A stretch of DNA of 39,000 bases from Myxococcales bacterium (GCA_030652255.1 JAUSAZ010000016.1:1-39000), one strand, 5' to 3'. Shown: positions 25,237 to 33,829, counted from the first letter of the stretch. A program made the numbers and translations. The notes: generated by a model from the letters alone, not told the origin.

Positions 25237-25266
25237 ACCGCAACTGGCAGCGCTGCCAGCTACGGT
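25237..25266. promoter_or_regulatory. 30-bp imperfect palindrome
   Basis: The centre ctggcagcgctgccag is a perfect 16-bp palindrome. With flanks, the arms (25237-25251 and 25252-25266) match at 13 of 15 positions. No T-tract follows, so it is not a typical terminator. It could be an operator or a protein-binding repeat. Confidence 0.45.
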
Positions 25267-25305
25267 CCCGCTCATGCGCGAGGTCGTCCACGACCGGCCG
25301 CTCAC

Positions 25306-25343
25306 CTACAGACGTCTGTAGCCGCAGCTACAGACGTCTGTAG
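25306..25343. promoter_or_regulatory. twin 16-bp perfect palindromes, probable tandem operators
   Basis: The sequence ctacagacgtctgtag occurs at 25306-25321 and again at 25328-25343. Each is a perfect palindrome and the centres are 22 bp apart, about two helical turns, so two dimers would bind on the same face. This looks like a TetR- or BlaI-type operator pair. The regulator is not encoded next to it. The downstream hybrid kinase starts 134 bp away. Confidence 0.65.
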
Positions 25344-25476
25344 CTCACCCGCCGCGCGCGACGGGGTGGTCGAGGGTACCTTCGTCCGCGACGCGAAGGT
25401 CGTACACTTGCACCGGGCGTCGGACGAACCGGGGGCCACCGGAGGGAGCGCGTCGGACCATCAACGGCTAACGTCC

Positions 25477-28038
25477 ATGGCCGGTGAGCCCCCGCTGGTG
25501 CCAAAGGCAATCCCCCCGATGTCCCTGAGCAGCCGCTTCGCAAGCCTCTCGGTGATCGACCCCGACCAGATGCGGACCAGCCTGCTCACCCTCATCCTCC
25601 GCGTGAGCGTGGGCCTGGGCCTGGTGGTCTACGTGCCCAGCGTCTATTTCCTGTTGAAGCAGGGGTCGGTCGGCCTGGTGGTCATCGACACGGTCGCGCT
25701 GTTCGGGGTGATCGGCCTGCTGCGCTTCGATCGCGTTCCGTACCGTTGGCGCGCGGCGATCGTCTGCCTGATCGCCTACACCCTCGGGGTCGGCCTCCTG
25801 GTTCGCGTGGGATCGATCAGCCAGATCTATCTCTTCGGCTTCTCCGTCGTCACCGTGCTCCTGCTCGGCGCGCGGGTCGGCCTCGGCGCGGCCCTCCTCA
25901 GCTCGGCGTCCCTGCTCGCGGTCGGGGGCCTCGGCTACGCGGCGCCCGAGATGGTCCTCCCGAACTGGAGCAGCCACGGCTTCGCCGAGTGGGCGGTCAT
26001 CACCATCAACTTCACGCTGGTCAACACGCTGATCACGCTCGCCGTCGGGGCGGTGCTGACGGCCCTGGACAACGCCCTGAGGGCCGAGATCGCCCAGCGG
26101 GTCTCCCTCGATCGCGAACGCACGCTCCTGCGCACCCTGATCGACACGCTGCCGGACGTCGTCTTCACCAAGGACACGAGCGGCCGCTTCGTGAACTGCA
26201 ACCCGGCGACGCTTGCGCTGTTCGGGATGGACCGCGAAGACCAGCTCGCTGGCAAGACCGTGTTCGAGCAGTTTCCGCCCGAGCTCGCCGCGACGTATCA
26301 CGCCGACGACCTGGCGGTCCTGACGGGCCGGGCGGTGCTGAACCGGGAGGAGCAGAGCCTCGACCGCGAGGGGAATCCCCGGTGGTACCTGACGACGAAG
26401 GTCCCATTGCGCGGCGCCGCGGGCGAGACGACGGGCCTCATCGGCATCAGCCGGAACATCACGGACCGCAAGCAGGCCGAGGCGGAGCGCGACCGGCTGA
26501 TCCATCAGCTCCAGCTCCAGATCGAGCGCATGCCCCTGGCCTACCTCCTGAGCGACCGTGACTTCCGATACACCGACTGGAACCCGGCGGCGGAGCGGGT
26601 CTTCGGGATGACGAAGGCGGAGGTGCTGGGCCGGCACCCCTTCGAGGTCATCGTGTCCCCGGAGCTGCAGCCGATCGTGGCGCGCCTCCACGACAGGATC
26701 AGGGAAGGGAGCCTCGACGCCCACGGCGAGTTCGAGAACCTGAGCCGGGGCGGCACCGTCGTGTGCGAGTGGCACAACACGCCGATCTTCGAGAGCGACG
26801 GCGCCTTCGCGGGCATGTGGTCGCTCGTCCAGGACGTCACCGAGCGCAAGAAGCTCGAAGAACAGCTGCGGCAGGCCCAGAAGATGGAGGCGGTCGGTCA
26901 GCTGGCGGGCGGGGTCGCGCACGACTTCAACAACCTGCTCTCGGTGGTGCTCGGCTACTCGGACATGATGCTCGCGGACATGGCCCCCGGGAGCCCCGCG
27001 CGAGGCGACGTCGAGGAGATCCGCCGCGCCGGTGCCAGGGCGTCGGAGCTCACCCGGCAGCTGCTGATGTTCAGCCGCCAGCAGGTCGTCGCGCCGGCGG
27101 TGCTCGACCTCAACGACGTGCTGGGCGGCGTCGACGCGATGCTGAGGCGCCTGCTCGGCGAGGACGTCGAGCTCACGCTCGTGCCGGGCGCGTCGCTCGG
27201 GCACGTCCGGGCCGACCGGGGCTCCATCGAGCAGGTCATCATGAACCTCGCCGTCAACGCGCGCGACGCGATGCCCGTGGGCGGCAAGCTGACGATGGGG
27301 ACGGCGAACGTCGTGCTGGACGAGGAGTACGCGACGGTTCACCTCGGCGCGAAGCCGGGCGCGTACGTCATGCTGTCGGTCAGCGACACGGGCACGGGCA
27401 TGGACCGGGCGACGCTCGCGCGGGTCTTCGAGCCCTTCTTCACGACGAAGGAGCAGGGGAAGGGCACGGGCCTCGGCCTCGCGACGGTCTTCGGCATCGT
27501 GCAGCAGAGCGGGGGGACGGTGTGGGTGTACAGCGAGCTCGGGCTCGGGACGACCTTCAAGGTCTACCTGCCTCGCGTCGACGAGGACGTCGACGAGTCG
27601 CGCACGTCCGGCGCGCCGACGACGCTGCGGGGGACGGAGACCATCCTGCTCGTCGAGGACGAGGACCAGGTGCGCGACGTCGCCCGCGGCATCCTGCGGC
27701 GACACGGCTACACGGTCCTCGAAGCGCGGAGCGCCGGGGAGGCGATCCTGCTGAGCGAGCAGGAGGCCGGGCCGATCCACCTGCTGCTGAGCGACGTCGT
27801 GATGCCCCAGATGAGCGGCCCCGTCCTGGCGAAACGCCTCGCCCCGTCGCGGCCCGCGATGAGGGTGCTCTGCATGTCGGGGTACACGGACGACGCGGCC
27901 GTCCGGCACGGGGTGATCGAGGCGGAGTTCGCCTACCTGCAGAAGCCCCTCACGATCGAGGCGCTCACGCGGAAGGTCCGGGAGGTGCTCGATGGGAGCC
28001 GCGGAGCGAACGGATCGCCCGCATCGACACGCCCTTGA
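25477..28038 (+). CDS. membrane-bound hybrid histidine kinase (PAS-PAS-HisKA-HATPase-REC)
   Basis: This 853-residue protein starts with the ATG at 25477; another in-frame ATG at 25519 is equally possible. The N-terminal ~200 residues hold about six membrane segments (LVVYVPSVYFLL, VTVLLLGARVGLGAALL, LVNTLITLAVGAVL). Two PAS domains follow (~215-340, LPDVVFTKDTSGRFVNCNPA; ~345-460, LSDRDFRYTDWNPAAE). The phospho-acceptor is His482 in GGVAHDFNNLLSVVLGYSD. The HATPase domain (NLAVNARDAMP, GTGLGLATVFGIV) is followed by a receiver domain with Asp773 in LLSDVVMPQMSG. The NtrB/CckA-like DHp suggests a phosphorelay. It lies downstream of the twin palindromes. Confidence 0.9.
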   Translation: MAGEPPLVPKAIPPMSLSSRFASLSVIDPDQMRTSLLTLILRVSVGLGLVVYVPSVYFLLKQGSVGLVVIDTVALFGVIGLLRFDRVPYRWRAAIVCLIAYTLGVGLLVRVGSISQIYLFGFSVVTVLLLGARVGLGAALLSSASLLAVGGLGYAAPEMVLPNWSSHGFAEWAVITINFTLVNTLITLAVGAVLTALDNALRAEIAQRVSLDRERTLLRTLIDTLPDVVFTKDTSGRFVNCNPATLALFGMDREDQLAGKTVFEQFPPELAATYHADDLAVLTGRAVLNREEQSLDREGNPRWYLTTKVPLRGAAGETTGLIGISRNITDRKQAEAERDRLIHQLQLQIERMPLAYLLSDRDFRYTDWNPAAERVFGMTKAEVLGRHPFEVIVSPELQPIVARLHDRIREGSLDAHGEFENLSRGGTVVCEWHNTPIFESDGAFAGMWSLVQDVTERKKLEEQLRQAQKMEAVGQLAGGVAHDFNNLLSVVLGYSDMMLADMAPGSPARGDVEEIRRAGARASELTRQLLMFSRQQVVAPAVLDLNDVLGGVDAMLRRLLGEDVELTLVPGASLGHVRADRGSIEQVIMNLAVNARDAMPVGGKLTMGTANVVLDEEYATVHLGAKPGAYVMLSVSDTGTGMDRATLARVFEPFFTTKEQGKGTGLGLATVFGIVQQSGGTVWVYSELGLGTTFKVYLPRVDEDVDESRTSGAPTTLRGTETILLVEDEDQVRDVARGILRRHGYTVLEARSAGEAILLSEQEAGPIHLLLSDVVMPQMSGPVLAKRLAPSRPAMRVLCMSGYTDDAAVRHGVIEAEFAYLQKPLTIEALTRKVREVLDGSRGANGSPASTRP

Positions 28039-28085
28039 GCGGCGCCTGATTGACTCCCCGGCCTCGGCCACTACCCTCGCGCGCC

Positions 28086-28289
28086 ATGCGAGTCTCGTGC
28101 GCCCTGGTCACGGTGGTCCTGCTGGGTTGCGCGGGCCGACGCGCCGCGCCCACGCCGCCGCCGGCAGCGCCCGCCGCGGTGGCGCAGCGCCCGCCGCCCT
28201 CCGCGGGTCCGCCCGGTCCCATCGAGGTGGTCTACGCGCCGCCCGCCGCACCCACGACGCCCACCCCCCCCGGCGTCACCTCGCCATGA
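28086..28289 (+). CDS. short Pro-rich lipoprotein
   Basis: This 67-residue protein has a signal peptide and lipobox LLGC (MRVSCALVTVVLLGC), then a Pro/Ala-rich stretch with no fold. Its stop overlaps the ATG of the next lipoprotein gene (ATGA), so the two are coupled. The role may be a short surface tether. The ATG at 28086 is chosen over an upstream one at 28050 because the signal peptide starts there. Confidence 0.65.
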   Translation: MRVSCALVTVVLLGCAGRRAAPTPPPAAPAAVAQRPPPSAGPPGPIEVVYAPPAAPTTPTPPGVTSP

Positions 28290-29131
28290 GACCCTCCGCC
28301 GCCCTGATCGCCGTCGCGCTCGCCGCGGGGTGCTCCGATGGCGCGCCCGCCGCTCCGCCCGTCGACGCGCAGACCGCCGACGCACCCACCGACGCCGCCG
28401 ACGCCGACGCCACCGCCGACGCCACCGCGGCGGAGTGGACCGGCCCCTTCCCCCTGGATTTCCACTACTCGGGCCTCTCCGAGCCGGTGGGCGGCTACGA
28501 GCGCGCGGAGGTCACCGGCAACGTCGGCGACCTCACCCTCGACGGCGTCGCGCGCCCGGCCCTCGTGGCGCAGACCGTCGACTGGTCGTCGGCCGGCTAC
28601 CAGCTCGTGCACCTCTACGCGACGGACGCCGACGACCTGCGCGTGGCCTTCATCTACTGCCGCAACGGCCAGACCGCGGGCGTCTACCTGGAGGGCCTCA
28701 CCACGTCGATCCAGTACTTCGACGACGTCACGCGCCACCCCTGCGAGGTGCGCGCGATGCAACACACCGTGACCGCGCGGCTGCGCCCGTTCCGGGGGCT
28801 CCCCGAGGGCTTCGAGCCCGTGGTGCGCGCCACCATCACGGGCCCCGGCATCTCGCTCGACGCGCAGGGCGTCGGCCGCATCACCCTCGGCGGCGCCGAC
28901 TGGGACCTCACGCCCTACTCCTGGGTCGACTGCACCGTTGCGCTGTGCGGCGCGCCCGGCTGGTACGAGGTGCACAGCCTGCTGCGCGGCCCCGACGGCG
29001 CGACGGGCTCGGTCATCCTCTACCTCATGCGCGACGCCCCCGCGCAGGTGCGCACGTCCTACGGGCTGCGCTTCGACGCGCCGGGGCCGCTGCCCAACAC
29101 GATGTTTGCCGCGGCGTGGACGCTGCTCTGA
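28286..29131 (+). CDS. secreted lipoprotein, unknown function
   Basis: This 281-residue protein has lipobox LAAGC (Cys16 of MRPSAALIAVALAAGC) and an Ala/Asp/Thr-rich linker to residue ~48. The rest appears all-beta (FPLDFHYSGLSEP, YQLVHLYATDADDLRVAFIYC, GSVILYLMRDAPAQV) and contains a few cysteines (CRNGQ, HPCEV, DCTVALCG) that could pair. It is translationally coupled to the preceding Pro-rich lipoprotein. No domain family is recognised. Confidence 0.7.
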   Translation: MRPSAALIAVALAAGCSDGAPAAPPVDAQTADAPTDAADADATADATAAEWTGPFPLDFHYSGLSEPVGGYERAEVTGNVGDLTLDGVARPALVAQTVDWSSAGYQLVHLYATDADDLRVAFIYCRNGQTAGVYLEGLTTSIQYFDDVTRHPCEVRAMQHTVTARLRPFRGLPEGFEPVVRATITGPGISLDAQGVGRITLGGADWDLTPYSWVDCTVALCGAPGWYEVHSLLRGPDGATGSVILYLMRDAPAQVRTSYGLRFDAPGPLPNTMFAAAWTLL

Positions 29132-29177
29132 CCGTCGGAGCCACCGCGCGCGTGCGGACGGCGCTGTAGGGAGGCGA

Positions 29178-29651
29178 TCAGGTGAAGATGATCTGCGCGC
29201 CTTCGGCGAGGTCGTAGAAGTCCCCGGCGGTGATGACGTCCTTCACCTGCGGGAGGAGGTCTTCGCGGGTGCGCTTGAACATCTTCATCGCGAGCTCGCA
29301 CGCGTAGAGCTCGGCCCCCGACTCATCGAGGATCTGGAGCATCTCCTTCACCGTCGGCAGGTCGAGCTCGGCCATCTGCTTCTTCATCATCGACGCGGCG
29401 AGCGTCTCCATCCCGGGCAGTCCGCCGAGGATGGTGGGCATGCCCGAGGACGCGTTGCCCGCGAGGTTGACGTGCAGGTGGTCGACCTTGCTGGTGGTGA
29501 TCGCGTCGAGCCCCCAGAAGGTGAAGAACACGAACGCGTCGATGCCCGACTGGCGCGCGGCGTTGCCCAGGATGAGCGCGGGGTACACCTCGTCGAGGCC
29601 GCCGTGCGAGCAGATGATCGCGACCTTGCGCTTGTTGTTGGCCGTTTCCAT
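29178..29651 (-). CDS. DsrE/DsrF/DrsH-like sulfur-carrier protein
   Basis: This 157-residue protein starts at 29651, preceded by a ggag-type site. The fold of the DsrE family is evident: KVAIICSHGGLDEVYPALILGNAA with Cys14, FVFFTFWGLDAI, and the conserved ELYACELAMKMF with Cys118. DsrE-type proteins transfer sulfane sulfur as a persulfide on a cysteine; Cys118 aligns with the usual active position by context. It is the third gene of the operon that begins with an SQR-type flavoprotein, 14 bp after the DUF1641-TusE fusion. It probably accepts sulfur downstream of sulfide oxidation. Confidence 0.85.
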   Translation of the reverse strand: METANNKRKVAIICSHGGLDEVYPALILGNAARQSGIDAFVFFTFWGLDAITTSKVDHLHVNLAGNASSGMPTILGGLPGMETLAASMMKKQMAELDLPTVKEMLQILDESGAELYACELAMKMFKRTREDLLPQVKDVITAGDFYDLAEGAQIIFT

Positions 29652-29665
29652 GACTGGGTCTCTCC

Positions 29666-30652
29666 TCAGATGCAGCCCGCGGGCTTGGGAATCCCGGCGA
29701 TCCTGGCGATGGTGCGCGCCGGTGCCTTGGGGAACAGGGTGTAGAGGTCCTTCGTCGCGAGGCTGGTGCCCTGCGTGATCCTGCGGATGTTGGGCGACAC
29801 GTTGGTCGCGACGAAGTCCGCCCGCGCGAAGCGCACCACCGCCCAGCGCGCCTCGTCGAGCTCGACGCCCTGCACCGCCGCGACCTTCACGGCGATCTCC
29901 TCGGTCCACACCTTCGGGTCGACGAGGTGTCCGTCGGCGCCGAAGGCCACGCCGTCGATCACCGCCGCGACCTCCCGGGGCTTGCTCGACGGCACCGCGC
30001 AGGCCGCGGGCGGCCCTAGGCTGGCGGGCGCCGCCGCGCGCGGAGCCGCCGAGGGCGGGAGCTGCCGCTCGACGCCGAGGGCCTTCTTCTTCCGTGGGCC
30101 GAGCACCTCGGCGAGCTTCGCCTTCTTCTCCTCCGCGGCGCTCGGCCGGTGCTCGTCGCGGACGGCGCGGGCGGCCCGGCCCACGTGCCGCATCACGTCC
30201 ATCATCACGGCCATGCCCTTCTGCACGTCGTCGTCGCGGGTCGCGCGCACCATGCCGAGCAGCCCGAGGGGCTCGGCCTGATCGGACCGCTCCAGCACCT
30301 CCGAGGCCTGCGAGGCGATCTCGAGGACGTTGGGCTGCGTGAGCGCGCGCACCGTCTGCAGGATGCCCACCACGGCGTCGCCGAGCTGGCGCACGTCCCC
30401 CGGCGCGAAGCCGGTGACCACCCGATCGGCGATGCCGAGCGCCTCCCGGCCGAAGGCGAAGTAGCCCTTCTTGTCGAGCTCATCGAGCCGCGTCGTGGCG
30501 GTGCCCATCACGTCCCGGAGGATCGGGGTCATCTCGCTGAAGAGCTCGTCGGACTTGTTCTGCCGGCCCACGATCTGGTCGAGGCGAGCGTCGATCGCAT
30601 CGAGCCGCGCCAGCACCTGCGCGATGGCCTTGTTGGTGTCGGTCGTGTCCAT
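29666..30652 (-). CDS. DUF1641 - DsrC/TusE-type fusion protein
   Basis: This 328-residue protein has two parts. Residues ~1-165 resemble DUF1641, a partner of SQR-type flavoproteins (NKSDELFSEMTPILRDVM; PLGLLGMVRATRDDDVQKG). A Lys/Ala/Pro-rich linker (~165-215) follows. Residues ~220-328 resemble the DsrC/TusE sulfur relay protein (DGHLVDPKVWTEEIA, ARWAVVRFARADFV), ending in IARIAGIPKPAGCI, which is the conserved C-terminal arm with the penultimate Cys327. The second cysteine of classic DsrC, about 10 residues upstream, is absent (an Ala lies there), as in TusE-type proteins. It starts 4 bp after the SQR stop, so is co-translated. It is likely a membrane-associated sulfur carrier linking SQR and DsrE. 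Confidence 0.88.
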   Translation of the reverse strand: MDTTDTNKAIAQVLARLDAIDARLDQIVGRQNKSDELFSEMTPILRDVMGTATTRLDELDKKGYFAFGREALGIADRVVTGFAPGDVRQLGDAVVGILQTVRALTQPNVLEIASQASEVLERSDQAEPLGLLGMVRATRDDDVQKGMAVMMDVMRHVGRAARAVRDEHRPSAAEEKKAKLAEVLGPRKKKALGVERQLPPSAAPRAAAPASLGPPAACAVPSSKPREVAAVIDGVAFGADGHLVDPKVWTEEIAVKVAAVQGVELDEARWAVVRFARADFVATNVSPNIRRITQGTSLATKDLYTLFPKAPARTIARIAGIPKPAGCI

Positions 30653-30656
30653 GGCT

Positions 30657-31886
30657 TCAGCTCCACTTCCCGGCGAGCAGCATGCGGTGGTCGAGGGGCA
30701 GCTCCTTCCCCTCGAGCAGGACGTTCCAGTAGACCCACTTGAACGCGAGCTTGCCCCAGTGGTTGATGGCGCTCTCCTCCAGCAGCGTGAAGGGCCCGAC
30801 GCCGGGGAGCGGAAAGCGCCCGGGCAGCGGCTCGGTCTCGTAGTTGAAGTCGATGAGCATCGCCTTGCCGTAGCCGGTCTCGATGAAGCAGTTGGCGTGG
30901 CCGTCGAAGGTCGCGGCGAGCTCCCGGTCGGCGATGAAGCGCAGCACGTTCTCGAAGAGCACCTCGGACTGGAAGTGCGCGACCGCGCCGGCCTTCGACG
31001 AGGGCAGGCTGGTCGCGTCGCCGAGCGCGAACACGTTGGCGAAGGTCGGGCTCTGCAGCGTGTGCTTGCCGACCGGGAGCCATCCCCCGGCGTCGCCCAT
31101 GCCGCTCCGGCTGATCGCCTCCGCGCCGCCGTGCACGGGGATCGACACCAGCAGGTCGTAGTTGGTCTCGCGGCCCTCGTAGGAGCGCAGCACCCGCTTC
31201 TCCCCGTCCACCTCGGAGACGGCGAAATCGCCGAGCACGTCGATGCCGCGGCGGGTGAGCATGTCGCCGAAGGCGGCCGAGGCGCGGGGCTTGGTGAACG
31301 CGCCCTCGAGGGGGGTGGCGTAGGCGATCTCGACCTTGTCCCGGATGCCCCTCTGCGTGAAGTACGCCTCCGCCAGGAAGAGGAACTCCAGCGGCGCCAC
31401 CGGGCACTTGATGGGCATCTCGGCGACGTTGAGCACGACGCGTCCGCCCTTGAAGCCCTCGAGCGCGCTGCGCAGCGCGAGCGCCCCTTCGAGCGTGTAG
31501 AAGTCGAAGGCCGTCTCCTTCCAGCCGACGCCGGTGAGCCCCTGGGTCTGCTCGGGCAGGATGCGGCTGCCCGTCGCGACGATGAGCACGTCGTAGGGGA
31601 GCGAGTCCCCGCCCTGCATCACGACCCTGTTCTCGTCCGGCGCGATGCGGTCGATCTCGCCGAGGCGCAGCTCGACGCGAGGGTCGAGCAGGTTCTTGCG
31701 GCGCTTGACGATGTCCTCCTCGCGGTACTGACCGAAGGGGAGAAACAACAGCCCGGGCTGGTAGATGTGGACGTCGTCGCGGTCGACGACGGTGGTGCGC
31801 CACCCGTCCTCGGGCAGCGCCCGAACGAGCTTGTTGGCCATCATCGTCCCGCCGGTTCCGGCCCCAAGGATCACGATTCGCTTCAT
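30657..31886 (-). CDS. sulfide:quinone oxidoreductase-like flavoprotein
   Basis: This 409-residue protein of the FAD-dependent disulfide reductase fold starts with the Rossmann motif VILGAGTGG (residues 5-13). The quinone/FAD motif VFALGDATSLPSSKAG lies near 286-299. Cys161 in IKCPVAPLEF and Cys333 in HANCFIETGYG correspond to two of the usual SQR cysteines; the third is not seen. It oxidises sulfide to sulfane sulfur and passes electrons to the quinone pool at the membrane. It is the first gene of the operon with the DUF1641-TusE fusion and a DsrE-like protein, a set I associate with sulfur oxidation and sulfur transfer. Start at 31886, the conserved KRIVILGAG start. Confidence 0.9.
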   Translation of the reverse strand: MKRIVILGAGTGGTMMANKLVRALPEDGWRTTVVDRDDVHIYQPGLLFLPFGQYREEDIVKRRKNLLDPRVELRLGEIDRIAPDENRVVMQGGDSLPYDVLIVATGSRILPEQTQGLTGVGWKETAFDFYTLEGALALRSALEGFKGGRVVLNVAEMPIKCPVAPLEFLFLAEAYFTQRGIRDKVEIAYATPLEGAFTKPRASAAFGDMLTRRGIDVLGDFAVSEVDGEKRVLRSYEGRETNYDLLVSIPVHGGAEAISRSGMGDAGGWLPVGKHTLQSPTFANVFALGDATSLPSSKAGAVAHFQSEVLFENVLRFIADRELAATFDGHANCFIETGYGKAMLIDFNYETEPLPGRFPLPGVGPFTLLEESAINHWGKLAFKWVYWNVLLEGKELPLDHRMLLAGKWS

Positions 31887-32190
31887 GTCACTCGCCTTGG
31901 TGAAGGTCAGCGCCCGGACCTTGAGCAATTGACGAGCCACTCGGGTCTGCGCGGCAGATGGTCCACGGGCGAGGGCGTCGGCGCATCCCCTGCGCGCGGT
32001 GGCGCAAGGTCATCCATGGCGAAGCTCCCGCGCGGGGGGACGCCGGGCGCTCGGTGCAGGCGACGGACGTGAGCACGCATGCCCACGCGAGCGACGGTCG
32101 CGCCCCGCAATCGACTGGCGCTCCTCGGCGGTGCTGGCCTAGACCATCGCGCGGGCGAACATCCTCGCCCCCCATTCACGGAGCGCAACC
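31887..32190. other. 304-bp divergent intergenic region (SQR operon / GST)
   Basis: It must contain promoters for the leftward sulfur operon and for the rightward glutathione S-transferase. The only visible feature is the short dyad caattg at about 31925-31930 on the SQR side. No gene or strong repeat is supported. Confidence 0.5.
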
Positions 32191-32814
32191 ATGTCGATCG
32201 TTCTCTATCACCACCCCTTTTCCCGCGCGGCGGGCACGGTCTGGGCGCTCGAAGAGGTGGGCGTCGACTACGAGCTCCGATGGGTCGATATCCAGTCGGG
32301 CGCGCAGAAGTCGCCCGAGATCGTCGCCCTCAACCCGATGGGCAAGCTGCCCGTGCTCACCGACGGCGAGCAGGTGGTGACCGAGGCCGGCGCCATCGCC
32401 CTCTACCTCGCCGACCGCTACGCCTACGGCACGCTCGCGCCCGCGGTCGACGACCCCGCGCGGGGGACCTACCTGCGCTGGTCGTTCTTCGCGCCGTCGG
32501 TGATCGAGCCCGGCGCCACGGCGAAGATGAGCGGCTGGGAGGCCCGTCCCGGTCAGGTCGGCTGGGGAAGCTTCGACTCCATGTTGAGCGCGATGGAGGC
32601 CGCCATCGCCGGTCGGCAGTTCATCCTCGGCGACACGTTCTCCATGGCCGACGTCGTGTTCGGCGGAACGCTCCGCTACATGCTGCGCTTCAAGATGGTG
32701 GAGCCGAAGCCCGCGTTCACGGCCTACACCGAGCGGCTCGCCGCGCGCCCCGCGCTGCAGCGCGCCGAGGCGAAGAACGCCGCCATCATGAAGGAGCACG
32801 GGCTCGGAGGCTGA
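32191..32814 (+). CDS. glutathione S-transferase family protein
   Basis: This 207-residue protein has the thioredoxin-like N-domain (YHHPFSRAAGTVWALEEVGV; NPMGKLPVLTDGEQVVTEAG, with the cis-Pro PVL and the glutathione-binding E-A/S turn) and a helical C-domain (FILGDTFSMADVVFGGTLRY, with the N-capping D of GST). It conjugates or reduces electrophiles with glutathione in the cytoplasm. The catalytic Ser is likely Ser11. It is divergent from the sulfur operon; a shared response to sulfur or oxidative stress is possible. A purine-rich ggag lies just upstream of the ATG. Confidence 0.9.
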   Translation: MSIVLYHHPFSRAAGTVWALEEVGVDYELRWVDIQSGAQKSPEIVALNPMGKLPVLTDGEQVVTEAGAIALYLADRYAYGTLAPAVDDPARGTYLRWSFFAPSVIEPGATAKMSGWEARPGQVGWGSFDSMLSAMEAAIAGRQFILGDTFSMADVVFGGTLRYMLRFKMVEPKPAFTAYTERLAARPALQRAEAKNAAIMKEHGLGG

Positions 32815-32935
32815 CGCGCGGCGGGCGGAGCGAGCGCGGATCCGTCCGCGGTAGAGGCGGTGCCCCGAAGGGCACAGCGGCGGTCGTCGCAGGTCGCCCC
32901 TCGAAGGCCCTGCGCGTCCGTGCTTCGATGCTCGC

Positions 32936-33829
32936 GTGAGAACCTCCCCCTCCGTGCTCCGATGGGTCGCGTGCGCGGTCGCGATGCTCGCGGTCTTCGG
33001 GCCCCTCCTCGCGGCGCTCGGCGCGCGTGGGGACGGCGACGAGCGCGTGGTGCTCTCCGCGGCGCTCGCGGCCGCGCTGGCCCTGCTCCTCCGGCGCTGC
33101 GCGGACGGCGTCGGGGTCGCGGGCCTCTCGGTCCTGGGCTTCTTCGTGCTCTCGCTCGTCACGTGGAGGCTGGGCGCCCCGCTCCTGTCGAACCCCCGCG
33201 GCCACGGCGGCGTCGTCGACGTCACCGACTGGCTCGGCGAGCCGATGCTGCACGCCCTCCTGCTCGCTCCCGTCGCCCTCGCGATGCACCGCGGCGCGGA
33301 CCACGACTCGGAGGACGCGCGCGACCGCCTGATGCTCGCGGCCTCGGCGTCGTGCCTCGCTTCGCTCGCCGAGACGGCGCTCTACGTCGCGACGGTGCGC
33401 GCGCGGCGCGGCTCCTACGACGGCATGGCGGCGGTGGCCCTCGGCCCCACGCTCCTGGGGCTGCTGACCCTGTCGAGCGTGGCGGCGCTCGGCGTGCTCG
33501 TCCGCAGCGCGCGGTGGATGCGGCGCTGGCGGCAGGTGCTCGCGTCGGGCGACTTCGTCATCGTCCCGCTCGCGAGCTCGCCCGCCCCGGCGCCCGGGCG
33601 CCCGTGGATGCGGCTCCTCGGCGTCGAGAACGACGGCATCCTCCTGCGCCGCACCGCCCGCGAGGCCAGCGCCTACCGCGCGGGCGACGTCGAGCAGGCC
33701 CTCTCGCGGGTTCCGCTGGACCCCGCGCGCGTGCTGACGGCGCTGCGGCTGCGCATCGCCGCGTCGCTCGCGCTGCTGGCGTCGTCGGCGCTGCTCGCGG
33801 TCACGAAGCTCTCGGCGCTGCGCTGGTGA
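32936..33829 (+). CDS. multi-pass membrane protein, unknown
   Basis: The GTG at 32936 begins a 297-residue protein with about six hydrophobic segments (for example VACAVAMLAVFGPLLAAL, ALAAALALLL, GLSVLGFFVLSLVTW, TLLGLLTLSSVAALGVLV) and one near the C-terminus (IAASLALLASSALLA). Between them is a soluble loop (~200-260) with an unrecognised domain (FVIVPLASSPAPAPGRPW). No family is named. It is followed by the convergent acetyltransferase remnant. Confidence 0.65.
   Translation: MRTSPSVLRWVACAVAMLAVFGPLLAALGARGDGDERVVLSAALAAALALLLRRCADGVGVAGLSVLGFFVLSLVTWRLGAPLLSNPRGHGGVVDVTDWLGEPMLHALLLAPVALAMHRGADHDSEDARDRLMLAASASCLASLAETALYVATVRARRGSYDGMAAVALGPTLLGLLTLSSVAALGVLVRSARWMRRWRQVLASGDFVIVPLASSPAPAPGRPWMRLLGVENDGILLRRTAREASAYRAGDVEQALSRVPLDPARVLTALRLRIAASLALLASSALLAVTKLSALRW

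Larger units (their letters stand above)
25039..25476. other. 438-bp intergenic region dense in dyads
   Basis: No gene is supported. Three distinct dyads occur: a ~60-bp imperfect inverted repeat (25073-25213), a 30-bp palindrome (25237-25266) and twin 16-bp palindromes (25306-25343). Short frames crossing the twin palindromes (for instance from 25274) look accidental. Confidence 0.65.

Noticed and set aside
25274..25321. Possible mini-gene MREVVHDRPLTYRRL ending in the first palindrome
   Set aside because: The same YRRL ending appears on the other strand, because the palindrome itself encodes it. It is a by-product of the dyad.
25093..25476. N-terminal extension of the membrane hybrid kinase through the dyad region
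   Set aside because: The extension reads through inverted repeats and palindromes, has no recognisable domain and lacks a ribosome-binding site. The ATG at 25477 or 25519 is preferred.
25039..25476. CRISPR-like array
   Set aside because: The repeats are only two palindromes plus unrelated dyads, with no regular spacers or cas genes.
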